Shown here piece by piece: positions 9,497-19,504 of a stretch of 64,000 nt of DNA; the stretch's first letter is position 1, and each line of letters begins with the position of its first letter. This DNA comes from Aureibacter tunicatorum (lineage in GTDB: Bacteria; Bacteroidota; Bacteroidia; Cytophagales; Cyclobacteriaceae): NCBI RefSeq assembly GCF_036492635.1, contig NZ_AP025305.1, positions 3,224,001 through 3,288,000 of the forward strand. Reading direction: 5' to 3'. The notes beneath the pieces were generated by a model, which saw only the letters and a program-made list of their open reading frames with translations, made no database searches and was not told where the DNA came from. Both the position numbers and the translations under genes were made by a program.

Positions 9497-9527
9497 TTGA
9501 AGCTTGGTAGATATTCATTTATTTTTG
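9497..9527 (+). promoter_or_regulatory. Bacteroidota-type sigma-A promoter
   Basis: TATTTTTG (9520-9527) fits the TAnnTTTG -7 element, and TTGA at 9497-9500, about 19 bases upstream, fits the -33 element. The next gene starts at 9549, leaving a short leader. Confidence 0.5.
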
Positions 9528-9548
9528 CCAAAAATCTAAAGATAGAAA

Positions 9549-10181
9549 ATGGAAAACCCGGTCATAATCGCAGGCGCCAATGCCATTGGCAAAGCCGCCT
9601 TGGAAATTTTCAATAGCAACAATGTCATTGTTTATGGTTTTTTGGATGATGATGAAAAACTGCATGGCACTCTCATCAATGAAATGACAGTTTTCGGATC
9701 CCTAGAAGACGAGACATACAGCAAACTAATAGGCAGCAAATGCGATGTATTTGTGGCGACAGACGAAATCTCTGTTCGTAAGTATGCGACAGACACCATC
9801 GTGGAAGAGAACAAGGCTATGCCTGTCAATGCGATACACAACAAAGCCCATATCGCTGAAACTGCGCATATAGGCCATGGAAACTTCTTCAACGCTGGTT
9901 CGGTGATCAACGCAAACACTAAAATTGGCAACCATTGCCTGATTCATTCAGGAGCCATAATCGACATATCAGCCGAAATAGGAAACTTTGTTCACATTGG
10001 CACAGGGAGCAATATCAGCGCTTCGGCCATAATTGAAGACGAAGTGTTTATAGGAGCAGGTGTTACAGTAGTCGGAGGAATCAAAGTCGGCAAAGGCGCT
10101 CGATTGGGAGCTGGATCCATCGTAATCGCCGATGTTCCGGAGGGAGCAACAGTATTTGGAAATCCGGCAAAGGAAGTTTAA
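9549..10181 (+). CDS. NeuD/PglD-family sugar O/N-acyltransferase
   Basis: A 210-residue protein of the sialic acid O-acetyltransferase/PglD family. The N-terminal part is a short Rossmann-like domain starting IIAGANAIGKAALEIF, with a FLDDDEKLHG segment that normally contacts the nucleotide sugar. From about residue 95 to the end, hexapeptide repeats form a left-handed beta-helix, including the catalytic-type His of HSGAIID and the usual closing VPEGATVFGNPAKEV. It probably transfers an acetyl group from acetyl-CoA to an amino-sugar for surface polysaccharide. It is a single gene here, with no polysaccharide cluster around it. Confidence 0.85.
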   Translation: MENPVIIAGANAIGKAALEIFNSNNVIVYGFLDDDEKLHGTLINEMTVFGSLEDETYSKLIGSKCDVFVATDEISVRKYATDTIVEENKAMPVNAIHNKAHIAETAHIGHGNFFNAGSVINANTKIGNHCLIHSGAIIDISAEIGNFVHIGTGSNISASAIIEDEVFIGAGVTVVGGIKVGKGARLGAGSIVIADVPEGATVFGNPAKEV

Positions 10182-10250
10182 AGTAATATGTATCACAATT
10201 AGTTTTTTATGATTTAAAAATCAATCGTGATAATGTCTAATACAAGCATA

Positions 10251-10281
10251 AAAAAACCGTCGGATTAACGACGGTTTTTTT
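10251..10281. terminator. Bidirectional intrinsic terminator
   Basis: CCGTCG (10257-10262) pairs with CGACGG (10269-10274), flanked by an A-run on the left and a T-run on the right, between convergent genes. Confidence 0.85.
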
Positions 10282-10300
10282 ATCTTATTTTCAATAGCTG

Positions 10301-11593
10301 CTAGTGAATCTCCTTCAATGACTCATAACTAGCCTTCAATATTGCCTCAACATGCTCATCAGTCAATGCATTGCAGATAAATAATGTCTCATACTGAGAA
10401 GGAGCCAGGTAAATTCCTCTTTCCAACATCGCATTGAAGTACTTTCCAAACAATGCTGTATCACACGTCTTCGCTGTATCAAAATCTGTTACTTTCACAT
10501 TAGTGAAAAACAAACTGTGCATGGAGCCAACTTCATTGGTTGTATAGTCAAGCCCCAATTTTTTCAAATTCTCCTTTGTTCCTTCCGCTATCTTAGCTGA
10601 CTGCGCATTGATATGCTCATATACTTCAGGGTGCGTATCCAAATGCTTCAACATTGCCAGCCCTGCCGCCATGGAAATAGGGTTTCCAGACAAAGTTCCT
10701 GCCTGATAAACTGGTCCCTGAGGCGATACATAATCCATAATTTCTTTCTTGCCACCGTAAGCGCCTACTGGCATTCCACCTCCGATGATCTTGCCAAGCG
10801 TAGTCAAATCCGCCTGAACGCCAAACAACTCCTGAGCTCCGCCTTTTGCCAATCTAAATCCAGTCATTACCTCGTCAAAGATCAACACAATGCCTTCTTG
10901 AGTACACAAATCTCTCAAGCCTTGCAAGTAACCTTCATTAGGCAGCACACAGCCCATATTTCCAGCTACCGGCTCAAGAATAATAGCCGCTACTTGGTCT
11001 TTGTTTGCTGCCACCAATTTTGTCACAGCCTCAAGATCGTTATAAGGCGCTGTAAGCGTGTCATTAGCCGTTCCGCGAGTAACACCCGGGCTATTTGGCT
11101 CGCCCATAGTCATCGCGCCGCTACCAGCAGCTATCAAGAAAGAATCTCCATGTCCATGATAGCAACCTTCAAACTTAATTACTTTTTCTCTAGATGTATA
11201 TCCTCTAGCCAAACGAATCGCCGACATTGTCGCTTCCGTTCCTGAATTAACCATTCGAACCTTTTCAATGCTAGGTTTCATTTTAACGATTAATTCTGCG
11301 ATATCAACCTCCAATGCTCCCGGCGTGCCAAAAGACAATGAATGAGGAATCGCCTTGCTTACCGCTTCTGTAATCTCATCATAAGCATGCCCCAATATCA
11401 TCGGTCCCCATGAATTGATCAAATCTATATATTCATTGCCATCCACATCGGTCATGATCGCGCCTTTTGCAGACTGCATGAAAATTGGATCTCCACCCAC
11501 AGCTTTGAAAGCTCTTACAGGAGAGTTAACCCCGCCAGGGATAAAATTTTGAGCTGTCTCAAACAAATGAACACTTTTGCTTTTATCTAGCAT
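10301..11593 (-). CDS. hemL: Glutamate-1-semialdehyde 2,1-aminomutase
   Basis: A 430-residue class-III PLP aminomutase that converts glutamate-1-semialdehyde to 5-aminolevulinate in C5-pathway tetrapyrrole synthesis. It shows the N-terminal PGGVNSPVRAF signature that marks HemL, NSGTEA (phosphate binding, 116-121), FDEV (239-242) and the PLP lysine in TLGK (K268). Full length compared with the family. It lies 11 bp downstream of the LpoA-like gene in the same direction, so the two probably share a transcript. A terminator follows it. Confidence 0.97.
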   Translation of the reverse strand: MLDKSKSVHLFETAQNFIPGGVNSPVRAFKAVGGDPIFMQSAKGAIMTDVDGNEYIDLINSWGPMILGHAYDEITEAVSKAIPHSLSFGTPGALEVDIAELIVKMKPSIEKVRMVNSGTEATMSAIRLARGYTSREKVIKFEGCYHGHGDSFLIAAGSGAMTMGEPNSPGVTRGTANDTLTAPYNDLEAVTKLVAANKDQVAAIILEPVAGNMGCVLPNEGYLQGLRDLCTQEGIVLIFDEVMTGFRLAKGGAQELFGVQADLTTLGKIIGGGMPVGAYGGKKEIMDYVSPQGPVYQAGTLSGNPISMAAGLAMLKHLDTHPEVYEHINAQSAKIAEGTKENLKKLGLDYTTNEVGSMHSLFFTNVKVTDFDTAKTCDTALFGKYFNAMLERGIYLAPSQYETLFICNALTDEHVEAILKASYESLKEIH

Positions 11594-11603
11594 ATCTTTT
11601 TAA

Positions 11604-13349
11604 TTATTGAGGTAGATTATAATTCACTAACGCGCCGTCTTTCATACGGATAATCGGAACAAACTGATTGTCATTTCCATGATCATACTTGTATCCCACA
11701 AACAACTTGCCCGGAATAAACCGTTCATTAAAGCTGTTTTGGAAATAGACTCCATATTCATGAAGCATGTTTCCGATAAAGTATGTAAAGTCATATCCTA
11801 GAGCTGAAAATGTTGTCGGCTGTTGGAAATATTTTTCATTATAAGCATTCGCAAATGATTTGAATGTTTCTGAAGAATAATCAACATACCTAGGCGCTAT
11901 TAAATATATTGCATTTTGATTGAACTGTTGAAGTGAAAGGAACTTGTGTTGAAGCCACTTTTCCTTGCCGATCAACTTAATATTATCAGGTCGACTGCTT
12001 ATTCCGGAAATGGAGTTACCCGCCAGCAACTGGTCGTCAGAAGCTACGAAAATATGCCCTATACTATCCGAGGCAATATGCAAAGAGTCATAACGATAAC
12101 GCTTTCCGTTTTTTAATAATGAATCCGTTCTCACCTCCGTTTTCGCCGTCAACAGTTTCAAAATTTGTTGAGCTTCAGATTTATGAAACTTCTTGTATTT
12201 AGCCACAACAAATCCTTCATCTTGAATTTTTTCTCTATATGTCGCAGCCAATAAAGAATCCTTTTTGCTGGTTCCATAAAAAATCATGCAATTGCGATTA
12301 TCAGCCATCTCTTCCGATGCGAAATTAGCCGCGGCCTTAGCCTCAGAGACTACTGATGGCATAAACAAAAAGCTATAAGGATTATTTCCAACTACGCTTA
12401 AGCTGTTAGACACTGGATTAAAGGCATTCACCTTTTGATTAAACGAGAAATTTCGAACGGCCTCCACAGGCCCCGAATACAAAGGACCGACAATCAAATC
12501 CGCGTTTTTGATTTTATCAATTTGAAGCTCGCTTTTTGTCGTCTGATAATTTTTGTCTGTATCGTATGAATAAAAACGCAAGTCGATGCCATCATTGCTT
12601 AACTCTTCCTGAGCCAATAGCATCCCTTCATACATCTCATAGATAAAGTCTTTTTTACGTCTGGAAACAGTCGCTTCCTCGTATAAAAATGGCAACATTA
12701 CCGCCACATTGTAACTGGATTTCTTGGAAGGTTTTTGCGATGTTTCAGACAATCCGTATGAAGCTTTATTAAAATCGAATTTGTCAACGATACTCACTAA
12801 CAGCGTTCTGTCTTGCGTGCTTATAGGCATATCAGCAATTTTATTCGCCAAAGCTTTGCCGACATACACATTTTCAGGATTGTTGTCATACACTCGCTTC
12901 GCTACTGAATAATCCTTGTCCTGCAACACATAAATAATTTGCTTGCCTGCTTTATGCTTGATTGTGGATTTTTTGATCTTGTCAAAATAACTTAAGCCGG
13001 TTGAAAAATTATCTTTCTCCAACTCGATTTTCATCAAATAAAAATAAGCTTCAGGCAATTTATCCCACTTTGGATATCTTTTAGTGATTTGCAGGAACAT
13101 GTTCTTAGCTATATCCCTGTCATTATCCTCATAAGCGCAGTAAGCATAATAAAAACAAGCGTACTTTTGAAAAGTATTGGGGTTGGAAACCTCCGTCAAA
13201 GGAGAAAAAGCACTCATGGCCAATCCATACTGCCCATTTTTCATCAATGCTTTCGCATTAAGGTAATTTTGCTGATCATTCTGCTGGGCATGGGCAGACA
13301 TGGTTACCAACAAAGCGCATAAGATTTGAAATATAATTTTCCTAAACAT
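11604..13349 (-). CDS. Periplasmic TPR plus type-I periplasmic-binding-fold protein (LpoA-like)
   Basis: A 581-residue exported protein with a signal peptide (1-21, cleavage after AHA), helical tetratricopeptide repeats (about 28-175) and a type-I periplasmic-binding fold (about 215-565) with VAVMLPFLYE and DLIVGPLYSG signatures of amino-acid-receptor and LpoA-type proteins. This two-part layout matches LpoA, the outer-membrane activator of penicillin-binding protein 1A, although no lipobox is visible. A role in peptidoglycan synthesis control is an inference; a ligand-binding role is the alternative. Forms a unit with hemL downstream. Confidence 0.75.
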   Translation of the reverse strand: MFRKIIFQILCALLVTMSAHAQQNDQQNYLNAKALMKNGQYGLAMSAFSPLTEVSNPNTFQKYACFYYAYCAYEDNDRDIAKNMFLQITKRYPKWDKLPEAYFYLMKIELEKDNFSTGLSYFDKIKKSTIKHKAGKQIIYVLQDKDYSVAKRVYDNNPENVYVGKALANKIADMPISTQDRTLLVSIVDKFDFNKASYGLSETSQKPSKKSSYNVAVMLPFLYEEATVSRRKKDFIYEMYEGMLLAQEELSNDGIDLRFYSYDTDKNYQTTKSELQIDKIKNADLIVGPLYSGPVEAVRNFSFNQKVNAFNPVSNSLSVVGNNPYSFLFMPSVVSEAKAAANFASEEMADNRNCMIFYGTSKKDSLLAATYREKIQDEGFVVAKYKKFHKSEAQQILKLLTAKTEVRTDSLLKNGKRYRYDSLHIASDSIGHIFVASDDQLLAGNSISGISSRPDNIKLIGKEKWLQHKFLSLQQFNQNAIYLIAPRYVDYSSETFKSFANAYNEKYFQQPTTFSALGYDFTYFIGNMLHEYGVYFQNSFNERFIPGKLFVGYKYDHGNDNQFVPIIRMKDGALVNYNLPQ

Positions 13350-13470
13350 ATCAAAAACAACTATGAAGGCTTCTCAAGCAAATAGCCTTCAATGAATATA
13401 ATCGTCAAAAAGCCTAGGCTTCAAGCCTAACAACTATTGGCACGGCCCATTTGGCCAAGCCTAAAATAAA

Positions 13471-13509
13471 GATAGGGATAGTCATTTCATAATTCAAACT
13501 ATCCCTATC
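13471..13509 (-). terminator. Terminator downstream of guaA
   Basis: Perfect 12-bp arms, GATAGGGATAGT (13471-13482) and ACTATCCCTATC (13498-13509), with a 15-nt loop. A T-rich run follows on the minus strand. It separates guaA from the next two minus-strand genes. Confidence 0.75.
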
Positions 13510-13553
13510 AATTTTATTTCATTTGCACTTAAGCAAGATTTTATTTCTACTTT

Positions 13554-15083
13554 TTATTCCCACTCGATCGTCGCAGGTGGCTTGGAGCTGATATCATAAA
13601 CTACTCTATTCACTCCTTTCACTCTGTTGATGATTTGGTTGGATACTTCTTGCAAAAATTCATATGGAAGATGAGCCCAATCAGCTGTCATTCCATCAAC
13701 GCTTGTCACTGCTCTCAAAGCAACAACCTTCTCATAAGTTCTTTCGTCTCCCATTACTCCAACAGACTGCACTGGCAACAACATAGCTCCTGCTTGCCAC
13801 ACCTGCTCGTACAATCCATGCTCTTTAAGACCATTGATGAATATATGATCAACCTCTTGAAGTATTCTCACTTTATCAGCAGTGATATCTCCCAAGATAC
13901 GGATACCCAAACCTGGCCCAGGGAACGGGTGTCTGTTAAGAATATTCGGATCCATGTTCATAGATCTTCCCACTCTTCTTACCTCGTCCTTGAACAAAGT
14001 GCGCAATGGCTCTACCACCTTCAATGTCATATAATCCGGCAATCCACCAACATTGTGATGGGATTTGATTGTCGCAGAAGGGCCTTTAACAGAAACTGAT
14101 TCGATCACATCAGGATAAATTGTTCCTTGTCCCAACCATTTGGCATTCTCAACCAACTTCGACTCTTCGTCAAATACATCCACGAAAACTTTGCCAATGG
14201 CTTTTCTCTTAGCCTCAGGATCAGTCAAACCTTCAAGCTCAGCATAAAATTTCGAGCTTGCGTTCACTCCTTTTACATTAAGTCCCATATGCTTGTAGGA
14301 ATCAAGCACGCTCTCAAACTCGTCTTTTCTCAACAAACCATTATCAACAAAAATACAGTAAAGATTTTCGCCTATAGCCTTGTGCAAAAGCATCGCCGCC
14401 ACTGAAGAATCAACTCCTCCTGACAATCCTAGAATAACGCGATCTTCGCCTAATTGCTCCTTAAGTTGCGCAACAGTCGAATCAACAAATGCGTCAGGCG
14501 TCCAATTCTGAGCGCATCCGCATATGTCAACGATAAAGTTTTCCAAAATACGCTTCCCATCGATAGAGTGCGTAACTTCAGGGTGAAACTGAATCGCGTA
14601 CGTTTCTTCTCCTTTGATGCGATAAGCCGCCACATTGACAGACTCTGTGCTAGCAATCACCTCAAATGCGTCTGGCAATGAAGCAATCGTGTCACCATGC
14701 GACATCCACACTTGTGAATTCAATGGAATATCTTTCATCAAAGGACAATTAGCATCAACGCTTGTCAACTTCGCTCTTCCATATTCTCTAATCTCTGAAG
14801 GCAATACTTCTCCTCCATTTTGATAAGCCAAATATTGAGCTCCATAGCATACTCCAAGCAACGGAAGATTCTTTCTGTAAAGATTTTGATCAATTTGCGG
14901 TGCGTCTGCCTCTCTTACCGAATGCGGACTTCCCGAAAAGATAACACCTTTGATGTCATCAGTCATTTCAGGAAGGTTGTTATAAGGGTGGATTTCACAA
15001 TATACATTCAGCTCTCTGACACGTCGAGCGATCAACTGCGTATACTGCGATCCAAAATCGATGATTAATATCTGTTCTGCCAT
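13554..15083 (-). CDS. guaA: GMP synthase (glutamine-hydrolysing)
   Basis: A 509-residue two-domain enzyme that aminates XMP to GMP using glutamine and ATP. The N-terminal class-I glutaminase domain has the nucleophile motif [10 protein letters not shown] and the FHPEVTHS His/Glu. The C-terminal ATP-pyrophosphatase has the PP-loop [11 protein letters not shown], the PGPGLGIRI motif and the conserved end PPATIEWE. Full length. Followed by a strong terminator, so it is monocistronic. No purine riboswitch fold is evident in the 309 bases upstream. Confidence 0.98.
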   Translation of the reverse strand: MAEQILIIDFGSQYTQLIARRVRELNVYCEIHPYNNLPEMTDDIKGVIFSGSPHSVREADAPQIDQNLYRKNLPLLGVCYGAQYLAYQNGGEVLPSEIREYGRAKLTSVDANCPLMKDIPLNSQVWMSHGDTIASLPDAFEVIASTESVNVAAYRIKGEETYAIQFHPEVTHSIDGKRILENFIVDICGCAQNWTPDAFVDSTVAQLKEQLGEDRVILGLSGGVDSSVAAMLLHKAIGENLYCIFVDNGLLRKDEFESVLDSYKHMGLNVKGVNASSKFYAELEGLTDPEAKRKAIGKVFVDVFDEESKLVENAKWLGQGTIYPDVIESVSVKGPSATIKSHHNVGGLPDYMTLKVVEPLRTLFKDEVRRVGRSMNMDPNILNRHPFPGPGLGIRILGDITADKVRILQEVDHIFINGLKEHGLYEQVWQAGAMLLPVQSVGVMGDERTYEKVVALRAVTSVDGMTADWAHLPYEFLQEVSNQIINRVKGVNRVVYDISSKPPATIEWE

Positions 15084-15282
15084 AGAACAAAATTAATATG
15101 ATTTGCGATCTATACCGAATTTTTGGAAAGATTATCTCCTAAAATTGTTTCAGAGTACGATTTTTTTCAAAAAACAACACTAAAAACTTCAAAAGGCAGC
15201 CCCTAAAGCTCTTGAATATACGAGGAATTCTTATTGCACACAAACTTGCAGGATGTTCAATTCCGCACACCCTTGTATTACA

Positions 15283-15303
15283 TTCATACACATTCTGTAT
15301 GAA
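15283..15303. promoter_or_regulatory. Perfect palindrome in the guaA/TPR-gene divergent region
   Basis: TTCATACA (15283-15290) and TGTATGAA (15296-15303) are perfect inverted arms around a 5-bp spacer, a size and symmetry typical of a dimeric repressor site. It lies 90 bp before the small TPR gene and 200 bp before guaA. The rest of 15084-15392 shows no gene. The operator role is an inference. Confidence 0.4.
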
Positions 15304-15392
15304 GCAAAAACCTCAAAAATCTATCATTCAACCACTTACGCTTTTGGCACATTTTTGCATTTACAATAAGAAACAATAAAACACATACACTT

Positions 15393-15785
15393 ATGAGAAA
15401 TTCAATATTAATCGCCGCAGCTATCGTTCTAACAATAGGAATAAATGCAAAAGCTCAAAGTTCGAATCCAAGATATTTAGACCGTGCAATAAGCATCATT
15501 TCAGAAGCTTCCACTGACGATTGGAAAACACTTTGCAAACAAGCTCAGAAATGCGTCATTAGAAAAGAAAACTTGGATCAAGCCAAAAATTGGGCTTCAA
15601 CAGCTCTTTCGGCAGAGCGAAACACCACCACGCTTGAAACACTTGGCGATGTATACAGAGCCAATGGAGAAAGCCGCAAAGCGGTGGAATACTATATAGA
15701 GGCTTTGCGAAACACAAAATCTTTCCACTCCAACAGATATAAAAACATCCAAGCGAAAATATACCACCTTAAAGACTTAATCTAA
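15393..15785 (+). CDS. Small secreted TPR protein
   Basis: A 130-residue protein with a signal peptide (MRNSILIAAAIVLTIGINAKAQ) and a helical body. The segment LETLGDVYRANGESRKAVEYYIEALR is one clear tetratricopeptide repeat preceded by a degenerate one. It probably acts as a periplasmic protein-interaction module. It stands alone, with a terminator after it. No partner can be named. Confidence 0.75.
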   Translation: MRNSILIAAAIVLTIGINAKAQSSNPRYLDRAISIISEASTDDWKTLCKQAQKCVIRKENLDQAKNWASTALSAERNTTTLETLGDVYRANGESRKAVEYYIEALRNTKSFHSNRYKNIQAKIYHLKDLI

Positions 15786-15828
15786 TAAGCAAACTCTTTA
15801 ATACTCTTCACTTTCAAAGACACCAAAC

Positions 15829-15866
15829 AAAAGCACCTTTCGTTATGAAAAGTGCTTTTGTTTTTA
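15829..15866 (+). terminator. Intrinsic terminator of the TPR gene
   Basis: AAAAGCAC (15829-15836) pairs with GTGCTTTT (15852-15859), followed by GTTTTT. Confidence 0.75.
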
Positions 15867-16036
15867 AATCTAATTTTGAAACAGAATTTTAAATACATTT
15901 GAATTACCTTATCTCTGATTCATCGCTGATTTGAGATTTCAATAAACCTAAAATCAAAAAACCACTATCAACTTAAGATTCATGGATTTGAATTCAAAAA
16001 ACATTACCTTTAATACTTCAACACCTAGTATAAAGC

Positions 16037-17209
16037 TTGAGACTGAACTTTGCCCTTTTATTCTTCATTATATTATTTTCTTCCGGAAATAGTTTTGGTG
16101 AAGGTTCTGAAAAAAAAATCTCACTGCTCACCAGCGATTTTGGACCAAATCTTTACGAAACTTTCGGACATTCCGCGCTAAGAGTCCTCGATCCGCAAAA
16201 AAAAGTAGACGAAGTATATAGCTTCGGCAACTTCAACTTCTTATCCAGTAATTTCTACATAAATACACTTAAAGGAAAGCTAACTTATAATCTAAAAGCC
16301 ATTCCCTTTGATCAATATGTGCAAGAGCATAATAAAAGCGGACAAGGCCTGACCGAGCAAATATTACCCTATAAAAACAATCAAGTCACTGAAATCCATC
16401 AAACACTTGAAAAAATCGCAAGCTCTAGGAATTATACGCTAGAATATGATTTCTTTGAAAGCAACTGTTCAACAGAAATCATCAAAATTCTGGAAACACA
16501 AAACGCCAATCTCTCACTGCAAGCACCTGCTCAAAACTCCCAAACAACTTATCGGAAAACCTTCAATGAAGGCCTTAACAATTACCCTTGGAGCGGTTTT
16601 CTAATCAATATATGTTTTGGTGACTTAGCGGACATTCCGATTTCCGAGAGCAAGCAAGTCTTCTTTCCCGACAGGCTTCGCAAATTAATTTCTTTCGAAA
16701 CATCCAACGAGTCAACTTATTACAACCCAGCCATCACTCGTTTGTCCGCTAACTTAATTTCTCAACATAACAAAAATCAAAACTCGCTACTTCCTCAACT
16801 TCTAGCCATTGCGCTTTCAATTGCTGTTTTAAGCTATTTGGAATGCGCAAAATCTCTCGATCTTACGCTACTAGACTCCTTAATCCTTATCCTATTTGGC
16901 GGTGTCTCCTTAATGATTATCGTATTCTGGATATTTACAAAAAATCACGCAAACCATATTAATTTCAACCTATTTTGGGCTTTGCCAAGCCATGGAGCTA
17001 TGGGCATTTTACTTTTTTCAAAAAGATTCAAAAAATTTCTTTCTGCCTATTGGTTGATTACTGGATTCACGACAATCACTTTTCTCTTTATCATGGCATT
17101 TATTCCTCAATCGTTTCCCTCAGGGTTACCTATTCTTTTAATAATTCCTTTGATAAGGATGATATCAATTATCTATCGTCATCATTCTTTGCCTATTGCT
17201 ACCAAATAA
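16037..17209 (+). CDS. DUF4105 (Lnb N-terminal-type) membrane protein
   Basis: A 390-residue protein. It starts with TTG: an in-frame stop lies two codons upstream and no earlier ATG exists. A signal peptide is followed by the DUF4105 domain (about 28-210), whose conserved parts are LTSDFGPNLYETFGHSALRV and the FFESNCST cysteine, a NlpC/P60-like Cys/His arrangement. The C-terminal half has about five membrane helices. Membrane location with a periplasmic catalytic-looking domain is likely. The substrate is unknown. Confidence 0.8.
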   Translation: MRLNFALLFFIILFSSGNSFGEGSEKKISLLTSDFGPNLYETFGHSALRVLDPQKKVDEVYSFGNFNFLSSNFYINTLKGKLTYNLKAIPFDQYVQEHNKSGQGLTEQILPYKNNQVTEIHQTLEKIASSRNYTLEYDFFESNCSTEIIKILETQNANLSLQAPAQNSQTTYRKTFNEGLNNYPWSGFLINICFGDLADIPISESKQVFFPDRLRKLISFETSNESTYYNPAITRLSANLISQHNKNQNSLLPQLLAIALSIAVLSYLECAKSLDLTLLDSLILILFGGVSLMIIVFWIFTKNHANHINFNLFWALPSHGAMGILLFSKRFKKFLSAYWLITGFTTITFLFIMAFIPQSFPSGLPILLIIPLIRMISIIYRHHSLPIATK

Positions 17210-17212
17210 AAA

Positions 17213-17232
17213 AGCAGCTTTAAAAAGCTGCT
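17213..17232. terminator. Bidirectional terminator hairpin
   Basis: AGCAGCTT (17213-17220) pairs with AAGCTGCT (17225-17232), with an A-run before and T-rich sequence after, between convergent genes. Confidence 0.75.
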
Positions 17233-17259
17233 CTTGACTATTTTAAATATTTTGAAGAT

Positions 17260-17799
17260 TTACTTTCCTTTGGAAGTCGTATATTCCTGCTTGTACTTTT
17301 GAAAATCAGAATTCTCGTCATTATAAGCTTCTTCTTCAATATAATGCAAAATCACATCGAAGTTATTAGCGTCTAAATACCCAGCCACAGGAGTAATTAT
17401 TCTGAATTTCTCATCCAAAAACACAGTTGATGGATAGCTCATTTTACCACCCAATAATTCCCAAGCAAGCTTGTTGATTCCTTTTCTACCCGTCTCTACG
17501 TACTCAAAATCATTCCCATTGAAATGAATGGTATTTTTATCTTCCGCATCGAATTTTACTGCGTAGAAGTTTTTATTTACATACTCCACAACCTTCTTGT
17601 TCTCGTATGTGGTCTTGTCCATTTTCTTGCACCATCCACACCAATCAGTGTAAACGTCAACCAATACTTTTCTTGGCTCTTTCTTTGAACGCTCTTCCAC
17701 TTCCTCAAAAGTCAACCACTCAATTTTGTCTTGCGCATTTGAAGCCAGACCGCCAAATAGAAAGATGGTAAATAACAGAAATCTAAAAGCTCTTTTCAT
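17260..17799 (-). CDS. Periplasmic thioredoxin-fold protein
   Basis: A 179-residue exported protein with a signal peptide ending ASNAQ and a thioredoxin-like domain. It has the redox motif DWCGWCKKMD and the cis-proline segment MSYPSTVFLDE. The family (DUF255/thioredoxin_7 type) reduces or isomerises disulfides in the periplasm. Lys/Glu-rich tail. Downstream of the DUF5723 gene in the same direction with a gap of about 96 bp, so coupling is possible but not proven. Confidence 0.85.
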   Translation of the reverse strand: MKRAFRFLLFTIFLFGGLASNAQDKIEWLTFEEVEERSKKEPRKVLVDVYTDWCGWCKKMDKTTYENKKVVEYVNKNFYAVKFDAEDKNTIHFNGNDFEYVETGRKGINKLAWELLGGKMSYPSTVFLDEKFRIITPVAGYLDANNFDVILHYIEEEAYNDENSDFQKYKQEYTTSKGK

Positions 17800-17895
17800 T
17801 TGTTGTATTTTTCTTAATCAAAATACAATATAATTCTTTTTTTGATCAATTCCAGTATCATTTTCATATCTTATGTATATACAACGACCTGTTTC

Positions 17896-19347
17896 TTAAT
17901 TGCTCAAATGCCGAGGACAAGGCAAATCTCCCATTTTCTTCTTTTTTGGAATGAAAAAATGCTTGAAGGCAAAGTAAAACCCGCCATCGTCAATAGTTCC
18001 ATTCCCCAACACAGGAGACAAATCATAAACGCCTAAAATTACCGGTCCCACTCTTAATCCAAGCCCTATATCCGCATTCCCATTGACATTTACCTGCAAA
18101 GGAACATAAGCGCCCAGTATCGCGGATTCCCATCTTGGTGTCAACATCAAAGTCGTCATTTTATTCGCTTCGTGATCATTCCAATTAACTTTTTGCAAGT
18201 CAATCAATACTCCCGCATTCACATAAAATCCATTGCCAAAATTATAGTCAATGTTAGCAGTCATATGCATAGGCTTTCCCATATGAAATCCACTAACATT
18301 ATTTTCTTGATCCAATATGGTTCTCAATGTGTCAACAATAGACTCAAAATCGTCCACCCCGTCAAATTTGTCGGCATAATTGAAAATTATGGAATCATTC
18401 AACGTTCTATTATGGTCTGCGCTATAAGGGCTCGCTTTAAAATATATTCCCCCAATGTCTTTTAATGTAAAATCCAGCCTATATTGATAAGGCATATCTT
18501 TGGGCTTAAGCAGTGGTATTTTTGTGCCTTGGTAAGTCGGACACCTTTTGTTTAAACGTTTTTTTTCTATCCTAACTCCCAAATCCAAACCCCAACCCCA
18601 AGAATTAGGCAAATCGAATTGATAACTGTCCGTTGACACATTATTGATGTTGTCTGAAAACCCCATGGAATAATCAATATTCGACACAAAATGCTGCCCT
18701 TGGGCATCAAAGCCAAAATCGTAATCGTCAACCTTAGCATAACCAGCCGCCAAGCCCATCAATAACTTAGGAGTAGCTCCTACTTTTACTGTACTCCATT
18801 TGTCATCTTTTACTATTCTGGAATAATTAATGCCTAACTCTTGCCAAGCCAAACCTGTGACATAGCCTTTTTGGCCAAAAATAGTAGCAGGAGACTCCCT
18901 CATTTCTTCAAATCTATCCATCGCTTGATGGGCGAAATCCTCAGAAATATACTTGACATTCCCAACAGCTCTTAACCTTGGCACGATTGACAAAGCGCTT
19001 TTGGGATCTATTTTAAATAAAAATGCCAAAAAAACTATATCCTGCTCTCCATATGCGTACTTTCGATGTCCATCTCTTGTCATATTGCGGGCCATGCCGG
19101 TAAAATTCAAATTGAAAAAAGGGTTCTTTCTTTCCACATGAAAGGCATTATTCTCTCCAGCAAAATCACCTCCCAATAGCAAAAAATCAAAACTATACCT
19201 ATTGTCTATTGAAGAAGCCGGTTGGTTAATCACACTTAAAACTCCGCCAAAATTCCCATCCGCAGGCCCTAAAAACTCTTGAGAAAACGCATCTACAAAG
19301 ACAACAAAAAGCAAAATCAAACACAATAGCTTTTTTTCCATACACAC
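17896..19347 (-). CDS. DUF5723-type outer-membrane beta-barrel protein
   Basis: A 483-residue protein with a signal peptide (cleavage near FSQ) and alternating beta strands rich in aromatic and Gly residues, typical of a Bacteroidota outer-membrane barrel. The N-terminal part, with INQPASSIDNRYSFDFLLLGGDF, matches what I know of the DUF5723 family. The start could be the third codon (ATG, 19341). Function unknown; a structural or T9SS-associated surface role is possible but not shown. Confidence 0.7.
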   Translation of the reverse strand: MCMEKKLLCLILLFVVFVDAFSQEFLGPADGNFGGVLSVINQPASSIDNRYSFDFLLLGGDFAGENNAFHVERKNPFFNLNFTGMARNMTRDGHRKYAYGEQDIVFLAFLFKIDPKSALSIVPRLRAVGNVKYISEDFAHQAMDRFEEMRESPATIFGQKGYVTGLAWQELGINYSRIVKDDKWSTVKVGATPKLLMGLAAGYAKVDDYDFGFDAQGQHFVSNIDYSMGFSDNINNVSTDSYQFDLPNSWGWGLDLGVRIEKKRLNKRCPTYQGTKIPLLKPKDMPYQYRLDFTLKDIGGIYFKASPYSADHNRTLNDSIIFNYADKFDGVDDFESIVDTLRTILDQENNVSGFHMGKPMHMTANIDYNFGNGFYVNAGVLIDLQKVNWNDHEANKMTTLMLTPRWESAILGAYVPLQVNVNGNADIGLGLRVGPVILGVYDLSPVLGNGTIDDGGFYFAFKHFFIPKKKKMGDLPCPRHLSN

Positions 19348-19504
19348 CTCTTATTCAGTCTCATAATCTGAACAAGAAAATGTCGGCTTTGATTTATATT
19401 TTTTCAAATAAATAATATAACTATCATTCAAATGGCAATGAATTTGAAGCAGAAATTCATGTATATTTTTAAGTTTATATTTTTTATTTCTCAACGTAAA
19501 ACTT

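Noticed and set aside
13364-13430. Short palindromes (TGAAGGC/GCCTTCA, AAGCCTAGGCTT) upstream of the LpoA-like gene
   Set aside because: Could be leader structure or leftover terminators; too weak and too many overlapping possibilities to call a regulatory element.
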